A stretch of 64,000 bases of DNA from Microvirga aerophila (GTDB lineage Bacteria > Pseudomonadota > Alphaproteobacteria > Rhizobiales > Beijerinckiaceae): the NCBI RefSeq assembly GCF_003332305.1, contig NZ_QOIO01000011.1, positions 62,001-126,000 on the forward strand, given 5' to 3'. A model generated the notes under the pieces. It saw only the letters and a list, made by a program, of their open reading frames with translations. It made no database searches and was not told where the DNA came from. Positions 42,473-52,082 of the stretch are shown in pieces. Both the position numbers and the translations under genes were made by a program. The stretch's first letter is position 1. The number at the start of each line of letters is the position of its first letter.

Positions 42473-42615
42473 GACTCTCGCATGACTTGAACCGCTGCTG
42501 GTGCGAGTCAAACGCGACTCAAATTGAGTCGTTCCGAATCATTTTTTCTTTAACGATTGCTTCACATTCGGGCGAGGGCGGGAGTTGGCGAGTCTATTGC
42601 TGGCCTCTACGAATC
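42473..42615. promoter_or_regulatory. Cluster of seven GANTC (CcrM) sites between ku and the DUF3297 gene
   Basis: GANTC occurs at 42473, 42505, 42516, 42526, 42536, 42590 and 42611. The four from 42505 to 42536 are spaced 11, 10 and 10 bases, about one helical turn each. Two dyads coincide: GAGTC/GACTC (42505-42520) and the perfect CGACTCAA-A-TTGAGTCG (42515-42531). In Alphaproteobacteria CcrM methylates GANTC and such sites can govern cell-cycle transcription. Serving ku, the divergent gene or both is inference. Confidence 0.6.
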
Positions 42616-42728
42616 CTTGCTACGGCAAGCCTTTGCGGCCTGTGCGCGCGCCACGTCCCCGATCCCGCATTGGCATCCGTCTCGTCCATGGCTACCTTGC
42701 GGGCATTCCTAAGCCTGGAGAGATGAGT

Positions 42729-42971
42729 ATGACCGATACCCCGCCCGACCGCCTGTGCGCGAACCCCAACAGCCCCTACTACAATGAAGCTTTGCTGGAG
42801 CGCGGCATCGGCATACGGTTCAACGGCGTCGAGAAGACCAATGTGGACGAGTATTGCGTGAGCGAAGGCTGGGTCCGGGTCACGGCCGGAGCCGCCAAGG
42901 ACCGCGCCGGCAACCCCATGACGATCAAGCTCAAAGGCAAGGTAGAACCCTATTTCCGGCAGGCCGAATAG
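42729..42971 (+). CDS. DUF3297 family protein
   Basis: An 80-residue protein of the DUF3297 family, function unknown: MTDTPPDRL opening, NSPYYNEALLERGIGIRFNG, VDEYCVSEGWVRVTAG and GNPMTIKLKGKVEPYF. ATG 42729 is preferred because GGAG is eight bases upstream and family members begin MTD; ATG 42723 and a much longer frame from 42585 are less likely. It is divergent from ku across the GANTC-rich gap and stops three bases before the convergent membrane protein gene. Confidence 0.88.
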   Translation: MTDTPPDRLCANPNSPYYNEALLERGIGIRFNGVEKTNVDEYCVSEGWVRVTAGAAKDRAGNPMTIKLKGKVEPYFRQAE

Positions 42972-42974
42972 GGG

Positions 42975-43346
42975 TCAGCCTTTCAGCGCGGTGCCGGCGT
43001 ATCCGATGATATCCGCAAACAGGGCCATGATAACGCCGGCCGCAACGAGGATGAGACCCGCCAGGAAGATCCGGATCGATCGGTTGTAACGCCGCAGCTG
43101 CAAGGACGTGATCAACAGCAGATCCGCCAAGGACTTGATCTGAAGTCCGATGCCCAGGGTGATCGTCGAAACGGAGAACAGGTCCACGGTGGCCCACTCG
43201 CCCGGAAGCCCTGCCCAGCGGCTCAGAAACCCGAGCGAGAAGCCGACGACGACGCCGATGGCCGTGATGGAGCCGTTCCGGAACGTGGAGTCGATGCTGC
43301 TGCGTTCTGTAACGAGCTCATGGGCTTTGGGCGGGTCATCGGCCAT
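42975..43346 (-). CDS. Small membrane protein of unknown family
   Basis: A 123-residue protein with three or four hydrophobic segments: about 28-45 (AIGVVVGFSLGFLSRWAG), 53-68 (VDLFSVSTITLGIGLQ), 72-80, and 90-118 (RIFLAGLILVAAGVIMALFADIIG). A charged motif QLRRYNRSIRIF joins the last two. No family or function recognised. Leftward, converging on the DUF3297 gene. Confidence 0.65.
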   Translation of the reverse strand: MADDPPKAHELVTERSSIDSTFRNGSITAIGVVVGFSLGFLSRWAGLPGEWATVDLFSVSTITLGIGLQIKSLADLLLITSLQLRRYNRSIRIFLAGLILVAAGVIMALFADIIGYAGTALKG

Positions 43347-43416
43347 GATCGGGTCCGCTTGGCAGAGACCCGATCATACCTGAGTTTCCCGTCCCTGCCA
43401 CGAGCCTCGGTCGAGG

Positions 43417-44424
43417 CTAAGCCAGTGCGGGCTCCCGCCCGAGCATCTTCTGGACTCCGGCCAAAATCTCGTAGGAGCGCAGGCGCGCCCTGTGGTCGTA
43501 GATCGCTGAGGCGACGATGATCTCGTCCGCCCCCGTCTGCTCGATGAAACCCTCCAGCCCCTGGCGGATCGTTTCAGGCGAGCCCACGACGGAGCAGGCC
43601 AGCATGTTCATGGCTTGCGCCTTCTCGGCAGGCGACCAATAGCTTTCGATGTCGTCGATCGGCGGCTGGAGCTGGCCGCGCGTGCCGCGGAACAGGTTCG
43701 TGAATTGCTGCTGCGGCGAGGTGAAGAGATAGCGCGCTTCTTCGTCCGTTTCGGCCGCGATCACGTTCACGCCCACCATCGCATGCGGCTTGTCAAGCTG
43801 CGCCGAGGGCTGGAAACGCTCGCGATAGACCTGGAGAGCCTGCATCAAGGCGTTGGGGGCGAAATGGGATGCGAATGCGTAAGGCAGGCCCAGCATGGCG
43901 GCAAGCTGCGCGCCGAACAGGCTTGATCCAAGAATCCAGAGCGGAACATTGGTGTCAGTGCCCGGAACCGCTTGTACGGCCTGCCCCGGCCGGAGCGGCC
44001 CGAGCAACGCCTGAAGCTCGACCACGTCCTGCGGAAAGGTGTCGGCGCTCGACGGATCCCGGCGCAGGGCGCGAAGCGTGCGCTGATCGGTGCCGGGCGC
44101 TCGTCCGACGCCGAGGTCGATCCGGCCCGGATACAGGGATTCCAGCGTACCGAACTGCTCGGCGATGATCATGGGCGCATGGTTCGGCAGCATGATGCCG
44201 CCTGCACCCACGCGGATCGTGCGCGTGCCGCCCGCCACGTAGCCGATGACAACGGACGTCGCGGCGCTGGCGATGCCGACCATGTTATGATGTTCGGCAA
44301 GCCAGTAGCGGTTATAGCCCCACCGCTCGGCATGCTGCGCCAGATCGAGCGTATTACGCAGGGCATCCGTCGCGGCGGACCCTTGAGGAATGAGCGCGAG
44401 ATCGAGAACCGAGAAGAGAGGCAT
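43417..44424 (-). CDS. LLM class flavin-dependent oxidoreductase
   Basis: A 335-residue TIM-barrel flavoprotein of the bacterial luciferase-like family. Typical segments are [16 protein letters not shown] near 34-49, [25 protein letters not shown] near 71-95, [14 protein letters not shown] near 102-115 and [12 protein letters not shown] near 157. It should use reduced FMN and O2 on an unknown substrate. ATG 44424 is chosen because the family begins [10 protein letters not shown]; the frame is open 14 codons further upstream without conservation. Divergent from the TPP-riboswitch operon. Confidence 0.9.
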   Translation of the reverse strand: MPLFSVLDLALIPQGSAATDALRNTLDLAQHAERWGYNRYWLAEHHNMVGIASAATSVVIGYVAGGTRTIRVGAGGIMLPNHAPMIIAEQFGTLESLYPGRIDLGVGRAPGTDQRTLRALRRDPSSADTFPQDVVELQALLGPLRPGQAVQAVPGTDTNVPLWILGSSLFGAQLAAMLGLPYAFASHFAPNALMQALQVYRERFQPSAQLDKPHAMVGVNVIAAETDEEARYLFTSPQQQFTNLFRGTRGQLQPPIDDIESYWSPAEKAQAMNMLACSVVGSPETIRQGLEGFIEQTGADEIIVASAIYDHRARLRSYEILAGVQKMLGREPALA

Positions 44425-44646
44425 AGCGTGTTCTTTCCCATACGTTTGGGCGGAAGCCTGCCGCATGTGCGATCAGGCTGCGATCCCAATGGTTCGTTGA
44501 GAGATCGGCTCTATGGGCCCCAAGCGCAAGGCTTTCAGACTCAAACCAGCCAGACGCGAGGTGCATCAATGCGTGCGGGTGGCGTCGCCTCGGCCGACAG
44601 CATATTGCTCTTGGCCGGGAAAAGATGCTAAGCGTTACTTATTCGA

Positions 44647-44734
44647 CAGGGGTGCTCCGTATCGCCGGGGCTGAGATGATGGCGCGAAGCCGTCGGACCC
44701 TCAAGCTGATCTGGGTAATACCAGCGGAGCGAGG
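44647..44734 (+). promoter_or_regulatory. TPP riboswitch (THI element)
   Basis: The conserved blocks occur in order: GGGGTGCTCCG at the 5' side, GGGGCTGAGATGA (44667 on), ACCCTCAAGCTGATC (44698 on) and CTGGGTAATACCAGCGGAG (44711 on). GCTCCG (44654) pairs with CGGAGC (44725) to close the element. GAGG at 44731, just after the closing helix, is the ykoF ribosome site, so thiamine pyrophosphate should block translation or transcription of the whole ykoFEDC operon. Confidence 0.93.
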
Positions 44735-44739
44735 CGGCC

Positions 44740-45348
44740 ATGTTTTCTGGTGCACAAATTTGCCTTTATCCGATGACCGACGATTTCGTCGGCGTCATCC
44801 TCGGCGCGATCGATGCGCTCGAGCCTTATCGTCCGTCCTTCCGAATTGAGACGGACGACGTCTCGACATTGATCGTCGGACCGCCGGAGCAGCTTTTCCC
44901 GGCCATGCGCGACCTCTTCCTCGCGGCGGCCAACCACGGCATTCACTGTGTTCTCGCCGCAACCGTATCGCGCGGCTGCCCAGGCGAGCCGGACGATCCG
45001 ATCTGCACACCGATCGGCCATGTCGTGCATGACAAACCGCTTGATGATCGCATCGCGGCTGCCATCGCGCAGGTCGTGGATGCTCCCAAGACCGGTCAGA
45101 TCGTCGCCGCCCAGTTCTCGCTCTATCCGTTGGGCGGCGGGCACCACATGGATGAGATCTACGGCTGCATCGAATTTCTCAAGAAGTCCGGCGTATTCGA
45201 CCGGTCGAAGAACTTCTGTACCAAGCTGCGCGGCGATGCCGGCGCGGTCTTTGCAACGCTCAGCGAAGCGTTCCTGCGCTTTGGCGCCCTGAACGGCCAT
45301 GTGGCCATCGACCTCAAGGTGTCGGCCAACAGTCCGAGCGCCGTCTGA
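44740..45348 (+). CDS. ykoF: YkoF-like thiamine/HMP-binding protein
   Basis: A 202-residue protein made of two tandem ACT-like halves: GAQICLYPMTDDFVGVILGAID near the start and QIVAAQFSLYPLGGGHHMDEIYG near residue 120, the YkoF family repeat. YkoF binds thiamine or its pyrimidine (HMP) moiety. It is the first gene after the TPP riboswitch and precedes the membrane components by 39 bases. Soluble, no signal peptide, so probably a cytoplasmic helper of the importer. Confidence 0.9.
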   Translation: MFSGAQICLYPMTDDFVGVILGAIDALEPYRPSFRIETDDVSTLIVGPPEQLFPAMRDLFLAAANHGIHCVLAATVSRGCPGEPDDPICTPIGHVVHDKPLDDRIAAAIAQVVDAPKTGQIVAAQFSLYPLGGGHHMDEIYGCIEFLKKSGVFDRSKNFCTKLRGDAGAVFATLSEAFLRFGALNGHVAIDLKVSANSPSAV

Positions 45349-45387
45349 ATCCCACTTCGATCCCTGCTGATATTTCGGGAGAATACC

Positions 45388-45972
45388 ATGCCTGACAGAC
45401 TAGGCTGGACGTTGAGGGAGACCCTCATCGTCACCGTTCTCGGCGCAGTCTTCGCCGTCCTTTATCTTGGCTGGGTCCAGGTGTGGTTGGTCGCGCAGGC
45501 GGCTTTCGGCGCTCTGACCATGGACGTGGTGATGGGCTTCTGGTTCATCGTGTCCATCGTCGCGGCCGCTATCATCCGCAAACCCGGCGTCGCATTGGCG
45601 TCGGAAGTGCTCGCTGCCGCCGTCCAGATCCTGCTCGGCTCCCCGGCCGGTCTGCTGCTGCTGGTGACCGGCGTAGTTCAGGGCGCGGGCGCCGAGGTGG
45701 TGTTCGCCGCAACCCGATGGCGCAACTATTCCCTGCCGGTTCTCATGGCGGCCGGTGTCGGCGCGGCGGTCTTTTCCTTCGCCTATACGTGGGTGCGGTT
45801 CGACTACGTGGCGCTTCAACCCACCCTTGTCATCGCCATGTTCGTCCTGCGCTGCTTGAGCGGCGCGCTGCTCGGCGGGTTGTTGGGACACTGGATCGTG
45901 GAAGCGCTCTACAAAACCGGCGCGCTTGCTGGTCTTGCGATCGATCATGAGAAGCGCTCGGCCATTGCCTGA
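45388..45972 (+). CDS. ykoE: ECF transporter S component YkoE (thiamine/HMP)
   Basis: A 194-residue integral membrane protein with five or six TM helices, the substrate-specificity subunit of an energy-coupling-factor importer. Family marks are LRETLIVTVLGAVFAVLYLGW at the N-terminus, GFWFIVSIVAAAIIRKPG near 50 and EVLAAAVQILLGSPAG near 72. Its end overlaps ykoD by 26 bases. The TPP riboswitch upstream and YkoF beside it point to thiamine or HMP rather than another vitamin. Confidence 0.92.
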   Translation: MPDRLGWTLRETLIVTVLGAVFAVLYLGWVQVWLVAQAAFGALTMDVVMGFWFIVSIVAAAIIRKPGVALASEVLAAAVQILLGSPAGLLLLVTGVVQGAGAEVVFAATRWRNYSLPVLMAAGVGAAVFSFAYTWVRFDYVALQPTLVIAMFVLRCLSGALLGGLLGHWIVEALYKTGALAGLAIDHEKRSAIA

Positions 45973-47632
45973 GAGCGCTCCCGTCGCCGAGTGGCAAGGG
46001 GTCCGTGTTCGCTATCCTTTCGCCAAGCGCCAAGCTGTCGGCCCGGTCGACATGGATGTCAAACGAGGAGAGCGAGTTCTCCTGCTCGGAGCCTCGGGCT
46101 CGGGCAAGTCCACTCTTCTCCTCACGCTGACCGGGCTCGTGCCCCGGAGCATTCCGGCTGAAGTCGATGGACGCGTCAGCCTGTTCGGAGACGATGCCCT
46201 GTCGCGCAAGCCCTCCGAGTGGGCCTCGTGTGTGGCGCAGTATTTCCAGGACGCAGACCAGACCTTGTGCGGGATGCGCGTAGAGGACGAAATCGCGTTT
46301 GCGTTGGAAAATTTTGCACTGCCGCCGGACAAAATTGATCGGGCTGTGACGGATGCAATGCGACAGCTCGGATTGCCTGAGAGCTGGCGCAAGCGCCGTT
46401 CGACGGCGCTCTCCGGCGGGGAGCGGCAGCTCGTGGCGCTCGCGGCGACGCTGGTGCAGGATGCGGCGATTTTCGTGGCGGACGAGCCCACGGCGCATCT
46501 CGCTCCAGAGGCTGCTGAACGCCTCCACGGGCTTCTGACAGCGCACGAGCCGGATCGAAGCGTGTTGATCGTGGATCACCGGCTCGATGGTCTGATGGAA
46601 GCAATCGACCGCGTGGTCGTCCTCGGAAACGATGGATCGATTCTCACACAGGGACACCCTCGCACGATTTTCCGCGAGCAGCGCGAGATGCTGATATCCT
46701 TTGGGATCTGGTGCCCTGCCGCGAGCGAGCTGGATGCGGCCTTGGTGAAGGCTGGGGTCGCTTCGCCGATTCCTCCCTTGTCCCTCCCTGAGGCTCTTGA
46801 GCATCTCGATCCTGCGGTTGCGTCACGTTCGAGCATCGACAGGGCCCGACCCGCCGTGGAGGCATTCGTGGCCGCGCACTCGGCGAACAGGGGAGGGGAG
46901 CGCCACTCGCGGGTTGTCGCAAGACTTGAGCAGGCGGATTGTGCGCCCTTCCTTGCCCCGACGGTTCTGCGCAGCGTCGACGTGGCAATCCATGAAGGCG
47001 AGATCCTGGGCATTATCGGCCCGAACGGCGCCGGCAAATCGACGCTCGGCGCCTGTCTTTCGGGTCTCTTGGAGCTGAAAGCGGGCAGGAGGACCGGTGC
47101 GCCGGGAGGCATTGCTTTCCAAAGGCCTGAAAACCAGTTCGTGTCCGGCTCGGTTCGCGACGAGCTGCTTGGTGCATTGCCGAAGGCGATGACGGGAGAC
47201 GAGAAGACCAAGCGTATATCCGGTTTTTTGGAGACGTGGGGTCTTGAAGGACTGGAAAGCCGGCATCCCTTCGAGCTTTCGCAGGGCCAGAAGCGCCGGC
47301 TTGCGCTCGCAACGCTCACCATCTCGGACCGATGGCCCTTGTTGATCCTCGACGAGCCCATCGCTGGCCTTGATGCCCGCGCCGCATCCGTGCTGGAAGC
47401 TCAGGTCCTAGAATTTAGCCGGAAGGGTCGCGCAATCGCCGTCATCACGCACGATATGGATCTGGCGCTGCGCCTGTGCTTTCGCAGCGTCGTCGTGGGT
47501 GAGGGGTGCATCATAGCGGATGGGCCTACGGAGCAGATCTTGAGCGACCCGGAGCTGCTCAAGCGTGCCGGACTCGCTGAGCCTTCCTGTGCGAAGGCGC
47601 GTGAATGGCTCCTGCGGGTGGCGATGTGCTGA
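45947..47632 (+). CDS. ykoD: ECF transporter duplicated ATPase YkoD
   Basis: Energises the importer. The 561-residue protein has two ABC ATPase domains in one chain. Domain 1: Walker A GASGSGKST (48-56), signature LSGGERQLVALAATL near 155, Walker B FVADEPTAHL. Domain 2: Walker A GPNGAGKST (about 360), signature LSQGQKRRLALATL near 445, Walker B LLILDEPIAGLD. ATG 45947 is chosen inside the ykoE end; a TTG seven codons earlier is possible. Its end overlaps ykoC by 28 bases. Confidence 0.93.
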   Translation: MRSARPLPESAPVAEWQGVRVRYPFAKRQAVGPVDMDVKRGERVLLLGASGSGKSTLLLTLTGLVPRSIPAEVDGRVSLFGDDALSRKPSEWASCVAQYFQDADQTLCGMRVEDEIAFALENFALPPDKIDRAVTDAMRQLGLPESWRKRRSTALSGGERQLVALAATLVQDAAIFVADEPTAHLAPEAAERLHGLLTAHEPDRSVLIVDHRLDGLMEAIDRVVVLGNDGSILTQGHPRTIFREQREMLISFGIWCPAASELDAALVKAGVASPIPPLSLPEALEHLDPAVASRSSIDRARPAVEAFVAAHSANRGGERHSRVVARLEQADCAPFLAPTVLRSVDVAIHEGEILGIIGPNGAGKSTLGACLSGLLELKAGRRTGAPGGIAFQRPENQFVSGSVRDELLGALPKAMTGDEKTKRISGFLETWGLEGLESRHPFELSQGQKRRLALATLTISDRWPLLILDEPIAGLDARAASVLEAQVLEFSRKGRAIAVITHDMDLALRLCFRSVVVGEGCIIADGPTEQILSDPELLKRAGLAEPSCAKAREWLLRVAMC

Positions 47633-48381
47633 AGTCTCTCAACCCCCTTACCAAACTGGCTGTCTGCATCCTCTGGCTCGCGGCCGCAGTGTTGATCTTC
47701 GATCCATGGTTCCAATGCGCCGTCATCGTGATCACGGGTATTGTGCTGATTGTCCTCAATCGGACTTCCCCTCTTGTGATCCTCGGCCTGATGGTGCCGT
47801 TCAGCCTGTTCGGCTTCGGCTTCCTGACAACAGCGCTTCTCTTCCGCAAGGAGAGCGATTTCGCGCTGCGCGTGGCAGGGGAAACGCCTTTCGCATCGGC
47901 GGCCTTTTCTGCCAGCATCACGCTGTTTCTGCGCGCCGTTTCGTGCGGGATGATCTCCGCGTTCTTCGCCCTCACGACCGATCCTGGGGCCTTTGTGCGG
48001 GCGCTCATGGTCCACTGCCGGTTGCCGCCGCAGATCGGCTACTCGCTCTTTACCGCTATGCAGCTCGTGCCCGATCTCGCGGCGGAGGCGCAGCAGATGC
48101 GGCTTGCCCGCGCCATGAAATTAGGGCGTGTGCCTCGGCGCATTCCTGGACCCGTGGAAGCGTTCAGCTTGTGCGTTCCGCTTCTTGCCTTCGCGATCCG
48201 CCGCGCCGGACGCACGGCCATCGCCATGGAGGCGAGGGGGCTTGCGGCAAATGCTCCGCGTACGGTCATGAATGCGCCGGCATTTCAGGAGCGTGACTTC
48301 GCCTTCCTGTCGATCGCGGCGGCTTCTCTCACGGCATGCATCGTCGCCGTTATGGCGGATCGCGGACTATTTCCATCATGA
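47605..48381 (+). CDS. ykoC: ECF transporter T component YkoC
   Basis: Transmembrane coupling subunit, 258 residues, with five or so hydrophobic helices and the two coupling motifs of T components: RLARAMKLGR near 170 and AIAMEARGL near 203, both with the essential Arg-Gly. It bridges the ATPase YkoD to YkoE. GAAGG lies ahead of ATG 47605; GTG 47626 is an alternative. Last gene of ykoFEDC; a perfect hairpin begins at its stop codon. Confidence 0.92.
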   Translation: MAPAGGDVLKSLNPLTKLAVCILWLAAAVLIFDPWFQCAVIVITGIVLIVLNRTSPLVILGLMVPFSLFGFGFLTTALLFRKESDFALRVAGETPFASAAFSASITLFLRAVSCGMISAFFALTTDPGAFVRALMVHCRLPPQIGYSLFTAMQLVPDLAAEAQQMRLARAMKLGRVPRRIPGPVEAFSLCVPLLAFAIRRAGRTAIAMEARGLAANAPRTVMNAPAFQERDFAFLSIAAASLTACIVAVMADRGLFPS

Positions 48382-48408
48382 TGCGAGCCGGATCGCTCCG
48401 GCTCGCAT
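48381..48408. terminator. Bidirectional hairpin between ykoC and the catalase
   Basis: ATGCGAGCCGGA (48381-48392) pairs perfectly with TCCGGCTCGCAT (48397-48408) around TCGC. It begins on the last base of the ykoC stop, 30 bases from the convergent catalase stop. No long T-run on either side. Confidence 0.6.
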
Positions 48409-48438
48409 GTCGTTGAAGCGTCAATTCACTAAAACGTG

Positions 48439-50040
48439 CTACTCCGCAGCTTCGGACCGCGGCGACGGCTCCTCGCGCTTCCCGCTGGTATAAGTGCTGC
48501 CGGGACGGTTCTGGCCCGGTGCGGGCCGGCCTTCCAGCGGCGGCAACTCGAGCGCCTTATAGAGGTCGATTCCTGCGCCTTCCGCGACACGGCGGCCGTA
48601 ATCCTCGTCGCAGTGCCAGAAGTGCCAGACCATGCGCAGGGCGATGTGCTCAGGGCAGTCCTTCATGTCGGCCACGAGATTGTTGATCAGGTCGTTGCGC
48701 TCCCAATCCTCGAAGGTGCGATAGCGGTTGCCGGCCTGCTTGTAGTCGTCGGCCATGCGCGTGGTCTGGTAGCGGCCCAGATGACCTTCGACCCACTGGT
48801 GATACTCCTTCGCGGCCTTAGGGGCTTCACGCAGACCCCCCATGGAGCTCGGCTCGTAGTTCACGTGTTTGCTCTGGTCCTTCGCCCGATCGACATGGTA
48901 GGTCATCTGTCCGTCACGCTGGTTCGTCTGCGCGCGCGCCTGCTCCTGCGGGGCATTGATCGGAAGCTGAAGGTAATTGGCGCCTACCCGATAGCGCTGC
49001 GTGTCCGAGTAGGACAGGGTCCGGCCCTGGAGCATCTTATCGTCGGAGAAATCGATCCCATCCACGAGAACGCCTGTGCCGAAGGCCGACTGCTCCGTTT
49101 CGGCGAAGAAGTTGTCCGGGTTGCGATCGAGCACGACACGGCCGACGGGCAGAAGCGGGAACTGATCCTCCGGCCACCGCTTCGTGTCGTCGAGCGGGTC
49201 GAAGTCGAGCTCCGGATGGTCGTCGTCCGACATGATCTGCACGCACATTTCCCATTCGGGGAAATCGCCGCGCTCGATGGCGTCGTAGAGATCGCGGGTC
49301 GCATGCCCCACGTCCTTCGCCTGAATCTCGGCCGCCTGCTCGCTGGTGAGGTTCGTGACCCCTTGCTTCGGCTCGAAGGAGAACTTCACCAGCACCGCTT
49401 CGCCCTGATCGTTGATCAGCTTGTAGGTGTTGACGCTAGACCCCTGCATATTCCGGTAGCTCGCCGGAATTCCCCAGGGGCTTTTCACCCACGTCACCAT
49501 GTGCAGCGATTCCGGATGATGCATGACGAAGTCGTAGAAGCGCCACGCTTCCTGTCGGTTCGATACGGGATCGGGCTTGAAGGCGTGGATCATGTCCGGG
49601 AACTTGATCGCATCGCGAATGAAGAAAACCTTGAGGTTGTTGCCTACAAGATCCCAGTTGCCGTCCACGGTCTTGAACTTGATGGCGAAGCCGCGCGGGT
49701 CGCGGGCGGTCTCCGGCGAGTCTTTGGAGCCGATCACGGACGAGAAGCGGATGAACACCGGCGTGCGGACGCCAGTCTGCGTCAGAACCTTAGCGCGGGT
49801 GTATCGGCTCGCAGGCTCCTCGCCGATCTTGCCATAGGGTTCGAAATAGCCGTGCGCGCCGGTGCCCCGGGCATGGACAACCCGCTCCGGGATGCGCTCC
49901 CGGTCGAAATGGGTGATCTTTTCGATGAACTGGTAGTTCTCGAGGGTCGCGGGGCCGCGCTCGCCGACGCTGCGCAGGCTCTGGTTGTCCGAGACAGGAT
50001 GTCCCTGGCGTGTGGTGAGGGTTGGGCGCTGATCGGCCAT
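48439..50040 (-). CDS. kat: Haem catalase
   Basis: Breaks hydrogen peroxide into water and oxygen. The 533-residue monofunctional catalase has the active-site His in [14 protein letters not shown] near 52-65, the Asn in [16 protein letters not shown] near 122-137, and the haem-ligand Tyr in [12 protein letters not shown] near 340-351. The C-terminal tail is Pro/Gly-rich and short, so this is a small-subunit catalase without the flavodoxin-like domain. The ATG 50040 start is chosen because conserved sequence begins there and AAGGGG precedes it; the 38-codon extension upstream has no support. Monocistronic. Confidence 0.95.
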   Translation of the reverse strand: MADQRPTLTTRQGHPVSDNQSLRSVGERGPATLENYQFIEKITHFDRERIPERVVHARGTGAHGYFEPYGKIGEEPASRYTRAKVLTQTGVRTPVFIRFSSVIGSKDSPETARDPRGFAIKFKTVDGNWDLVGNNLKVFFIRDAIKFPDMIHAFKPDPVSNRQEAWRFYDFVMHHPESLHMVTWVKSPWGIPASYRNMQGSSVNTYKLINDQGEAVLVKFSFEPKQGVTNLTSEQAAEIQAKDVGHATRDLYDAIERGDFPEWEMCVQIMSDDDHPELDFDPLDDTKRWPEDQFPLLPVGRVVLDRNPDNFFAETEQSAFGTGVLVDGIDFSDDKMLQGRTLSYSDTQRYRVGANYLQLPINAPQEQARAQTNQRDGQMTYHVDRAKDQSKHVNYEPSSMGGLREAPKAAKEYHQWVEGHLGRYQTTRMADDYKQAGNRYRTFEDWERNDLINNLVADMKDCPEHIALRMVWHFWHCDEDYGRRVAEGAGIDLYKALELPPLEGRPAPGQNRPGSTYTSGKREEPSPRSEAAE

Positions 50041-50278
50041 AGGGGTCCCCTTAGCGTGTTGGACTGGTGCTGGTCGGATTGGTTTCCACGGCCATGGATG
50101 CAACGATGGCCGAAGGGCTTGCGGGTCAACGCCGCAGGCGCACAGACGTTTCACGTCTCGTCCACATGGACTTTTCGGGCGTTAGGGCCTGCTTAAGACT
50201 CTCGGTCTCAGATCCTTGTCAGACGGTGGGACGATTCTCATTCGTTAGGACTCGAATGAAACAAGATAGCGGGGCGGC

Positions 50279-50818
50279 ATGAGTGAGCGCGGGAATGCGG
50301 GAGTGACCAACGGCGCCCTGCTGGCGGGGCGGATCCTGCTGGCGGGCTGCTTCGTGCCGACGGCTTATGCCCATATGTCGAACATCTCGGGCTTTGCGGT
50401 ATCCATGCGGGCTCAGGGGCTACCCTACGCCGATGCGCTGGCCGCGCTCATTGTGCTGGCCGAGGCATTCGGTCCGCTGGCTCTCGTGGTGGGGTTCGCG
50501 CCGCGCATCAGCGCCGCAGCCCTTGTGGCCGCCACCATGACCACCACCGGCGCTCTGCATCGGTTCTGGGAATTCGCCGGAGCGGCCCGTCAGATGGAGC
50601 AGACAATCTTCATCTCTCAGCTCGGCATTCTGGCTGCGCTCCTGTTCTACTTTACGGCTGGGCCGGGAGCCTGGAGCTGGCAGGCTTGGTGGCGGGGAGC
50701 CGTCGCGAAGCCCAAACCGGCTGCGCGCAAGAAGCCGTCCCGTCCGCGCACCCCGCGCCCACGTCCCGCGCCGGCCAAATCCGAGCCGGCGGAGGAAGAT
50801 TGGGCGGATGCCGCCTAG
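50279..50818 (+). CDS. DoxX family membrane protein
   Basis: A 179-residue protein with four TM segments of the DoxX/DoxD family: GRILLAGCFVPTAYAHM near 17-33, GLPYADALAALIVLAEAFGPLALVVGFAPR near 46-75, and FISQLGILAALLFYFTAGPGAWS near 110-132. The last 45 residues are an unusual Pro/Lys/Arg-rich cytoplasmic tail (KPKPAARKKPSRPRTPRPRP). Some family members work with SodA/thiol redox systems; the role here is unknown. Divergent from the catalase. Confidence 0.85.
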   Translation: MSERGNAGVTNGALLAGRILLAGCFVPTAYAHMSNISGFAVSMRAQGLPYADALAALIVLAEAFGPLALVVGFAPRISAAALVAATMTTTGALHRFWEFAGAARQMEQTIFISQLGILAALLFYFTAGPGAWSWQAWWRGAVAKPKPAARKKPSRPRTPRPRPAPAKSEPAEEDWADAA

Positions 50819-50959
50819 CAAGCCGCTTTCCGCCTGACAGATCCATCCGCCTGATCTGGACATGATCGACGCCAGCGCCATGTCCAACCGCGCACATCAC
50901 CCCAGAACCGCCGCGAGGGGAACTCGCGCGTCGGTTCGGGCATTCGCGGGAGCGCCGTC

Positions 50960-51940
<981 letters not shown>

Positions 51941-51961
51941 TTCGCCGTCATAACCTTAAAA

Positions 51962-51990
51962 GCCGGGCCGGGCTTGTTCCGGCCTGTGAG
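51962..51990. repeat. Degenerate GCCGGGCTTGTTCCGGC-type palindrome
   Basis: GCCGGGCCGGGCTTGTTCC and the following GGCCTG resemble the rhizobial intergenic palindrome (CCGGGCTTGTTCCGG core, perfect CCGG arms). It lies just after the aldo/keto reductase and is a weaker relative of the element at 25208. Confidence 0.35.
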
Positions 51991-52047
51991 GTCTCCGCTG
52001 GGCCGGCAGGATAACAGGCCGACAGTAGTGCCACTACCAGTTCCTGC

Positions 52048-52079
52048 TTGACTCCATTATATTGGATTAATAATCTAAT
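52048..52079 (+). promoter_or_regulatory. Promoter with overlapping inverted repeat directly before the XRE gene
   Basis: TTGACT (52048-52053) and TAATCT (52071-52076) are 17 bases apart. ATTGGATTA and TAATCTAAT (52061-52069, 52071-52079) form an inverted repeat with one mismatch over the -10 region. The ATG at 52083 lies about where transcription would begin. Autorepression by the regulator is a natural guess. Confidence 0.5.
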
Positions 52080-52082
52080 TTA

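Noticed and set aside
48436..50196. A 586-residue open frame antisense to the catalase
   Set aside because: The catalase motifs on the minus strand are decisive; the antisense frame shows none.
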